DNA of 64,000 nucleotides from positions 50,342 to 114,341 of the forward strand of contig CAXTIG010000018.1 in assembly GCA_964244295.1 (NCBI GenBank). Reading direction: 5' to 3'. The notes beneath the pieces were generated by a model. The model saw nothing but the letters and a program-made list of their open reading frames with translations, was not told where the DNA came from and searched no databases. Position numbers and translations under genes: made by a program. This document shows positions 62,860 to 64,000 of this stretch, one piece after another (the stretch's first letter is position 1; every line of letters begins with the position of its first letter). This DNA is from JAJAZB01 sp964244295 (GTDB lineage: Bacteria; Bacteroidota; Bacteroidia; Cytophagales; Spirosomataceae).

Positions 62860-63958
62860 ATGTCCGTTCTAAAAAAACTTGGCTTCCTGAGCGCTTTTAT
62901 TCTCCCCCTGGGCGTACTGAAGGGCTACTACCTCGGCGGCCTTTGGACGTTCTCGACGGTCGCGTTCGTGTTCGGACTTTTCCCCTGCTGGACCGGCTGG
63001 TGGGTAATGACGCGCGCAATACCCGCTTGGATGAGGAAACTGCGTTGAGCGAAGACCGTTACTTTCGCTTCGTTACCTACGCCTGGGTGTACGTGCAGGG
63101 GACGCTGGTGGGGTGGGGAGCCTGGGCCTTTGAGCAGGGTACGCTCACCTTCTGGCCCGCGCTGGGTTTTTTGCTTAACATGGCCATCGTGACGGGCGGC
63201 ATCGGCATCACCGTGGTACACGAACTCGGCCACCGAACCGATTGGCTTGAACGCCTTTACGCCCAGACCCTGCTGCTGACGGTATGCTACGGGCATTTTT
63301 ACCTCGAACACAACCAGGGCCACCACGTGTGGGTTGCCACCCCGCGTGACCCAGCCACGAGCCGGAAGGGTGAACATTTTTACGCGTTCTGGTGGCGCAC
63401 CGTAACCGGAAGCTGGCTCAGTGCCTGGCGCATCGAGGCGGGGCTTCTACAAAAAAAGGACTTTCACGGTGGACTTTTCAAAACCGAATGGGGTGGTACA
63501 GCGCCCTTCCCGTCCTTTTCTGTGGCGCGTTGAGCATCGGCGTTTACGCGCTCACCCGACAGACGACGGTGTTCTGGCGGGTGCCGCTATTTTTTTTCGG
63601 GCAAAGTCTGCTCGGTTTTACTTTGCTCGAACTGGTCAACTACATCGAGCATTACGGGATGCTTCGGCGCGAAGTAACACCGGGTCGCTACGAGCGCGGC
63701 AACCCGCTGCATTCCTGGAATGCTAACCCGTTGTTGAGTAATTTTTACCTGTTCCAACTTCAGCGCCACGCCGACGCCCACGCTAACCGCCGGTACCAGA
63801 TTTTACGGCACGTTGAAGAAAGCCCCCAACTCCCGGCGGGCTACCCGGCCATGATTCAGGCGGCGCTGCTGCCGCCCTTGTGGTTTTGGGTGATGAACCG
63901 GTGGCTGGAGGCGTGGGAAAAGGAAAAACAGGAAATAAGAACAAGAGTAACTGTTTAG
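62860..63958 (+). pseudogene. alkB-like alkane 1-monooxygenase/fatty acid desaturase, broken by two frameshifts
   Basis: The gene starts at the ATG at 62860 ('MSVLKKLGFLSAFILPLGVL') and runs across three frames. The first break is at a C-run near 62982-62985: adding one C would give the continuous 'FGLFPLLDRLVGNDARN'. The second is at the seven-A run at 63451-63457: adding one A restores 'LQKKGLSRWTFQNRMG'. With both repaired, one membrane-bound di-iron enzyme of about 366 residues results, carrying 'VVHELGHRTDW', 'LEHNQGHHVWVATP', 'NYIEHYGMLRRE' and 'LQRHADAHANRRYQ'. In the last motif the expected H-x-x-H-H reads H-A-D-A-H. Both breaks are single-base losses in homopolymers, so sequencing error is a serious alternative to a true pseudogene. 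Confidence 0.85.
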
Positions 63959-64000
63959 GTACGCAATTTGATCATCCTTTCGTATGGTAAAGACAATGGA
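63959..64000. other. End of window, no gene seen
   Basis: Only 42 bases follow the alkB-like stop codon. They contain an ATG at 63984 that could open the next gene, but too little sequence is left to judge. Confidence 0.3.

Noticed and set aside
1..64000. Mobile elements or prophage as source of the repeats
   Set aside because: No transposase, integrase, phage structural gene or target-site duplication could be recognised anywhere in the window.

Overview
The window looks like a chromosome segment from a Bacteroidota bacterium, most likely order Cytophagales (the Spirosoma/Larkinella/Runella group would fit). The reasons are: a TonB receptor with a carboxypeptidase-like N-terminal domain; Bacteroidota-type families (HYC_CC_PP, DUF3347, DUF4174, DUF4230, Csp-like copper protein, LVIVD lipoprotein); TANNTTTG -7 boxes in front of several genes; and a G+C content that looks close to 60% by eye. 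The placement is inferred from gene content only. I see no rRNA, tRNA, CRISPR array, insertion sequence, prophage or origin.

Layout. 1-7.1 kb: partial diheme cytochrome c, a conserved lipoprotein-like protein, fdhD plus an FdhF/YdeP molybdoenzyme, two low-complexity acidic proteins and a YciF-type ferritin-like protein. 7.2-9.8 kb: Gfo/Idh/MocA oxidoreductase and a NupG-like transporter. 10-16.4 kb: YqeY, a UPF0175/DUF3368 toxin-antitoxin-like pair, CvpA, RlmN, a PiT phosphate transporter, and a mntA-hepT pair translationally coupled to an M20 amidohydrolase. 16.5-22.7 kb: small lipoprotein, ECF sigma factor with an anti-sigma/outer-membrane fusion, a serpin, and an LVIVD lipoprotein with an outer-membrane partner. 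23.2-30.9 kb: a copper locus (HYC_CC_PP protein, TonB receptor, AraC regulator with an HMA-like MxCxxC head, Met/His-rich outer-membrane protein, DUF3347 protein, HMA protein, 19-Cys copper-storage protein, Cys-containing BNR protein). 30.9-36.4 kb: penicillin acylase, D-threonine-aldolase-like enzyme, M19 dipeptidase and MnmD. 36.5-41.2 kb: a uronate catabolic set (uxaB, uxaA, uxuA). 41.3-48.9 kb: DUF4174 protein, glycosyltransferase, TerC, a 1411-residue superfamily-1 helicase and a DUF4230 protein. 49.1-55.3 kb: a giant ThuA/dehydrogenase/CARDB/cupredoxin lipoprotein, a second Gfo/Idh/MocA enzyme and a divergent AraC regulator. 55.4-64 kb: HemA, a tandem truncated haemoglobin lipoprotein, a small membrane protein, a histidine kinase, a DUF418 protein, MurD and an alkB-like gene broken by two homopolymer frameshifts.

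The most unusual property of the window is its load of long, near-perfect palindromes (roughly 70-250 bp, arms up to 47 bp). They fall into several sequence families. Each family has a constant outer stem, a site-specific inner stem and often a conserved loop. Most lie between genes, but at least six sit inside reading frames with the frame kept: two in mnmD, three in the helicase and one in the ThuA fusion. Others supply the last residues or stop codon of fdhD, rlmN, the FdhF-like gene and a Gfo/Idh/MocA gene. One, inside mnmD, is an 84-bp palindrome with no loop, exactly 28 codons long. This resembles in principle the coding palindromic elements known from Rickettsia, but with several unrelated families in one 64-kb stretch. 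It is my main candidate for a poorly described system.
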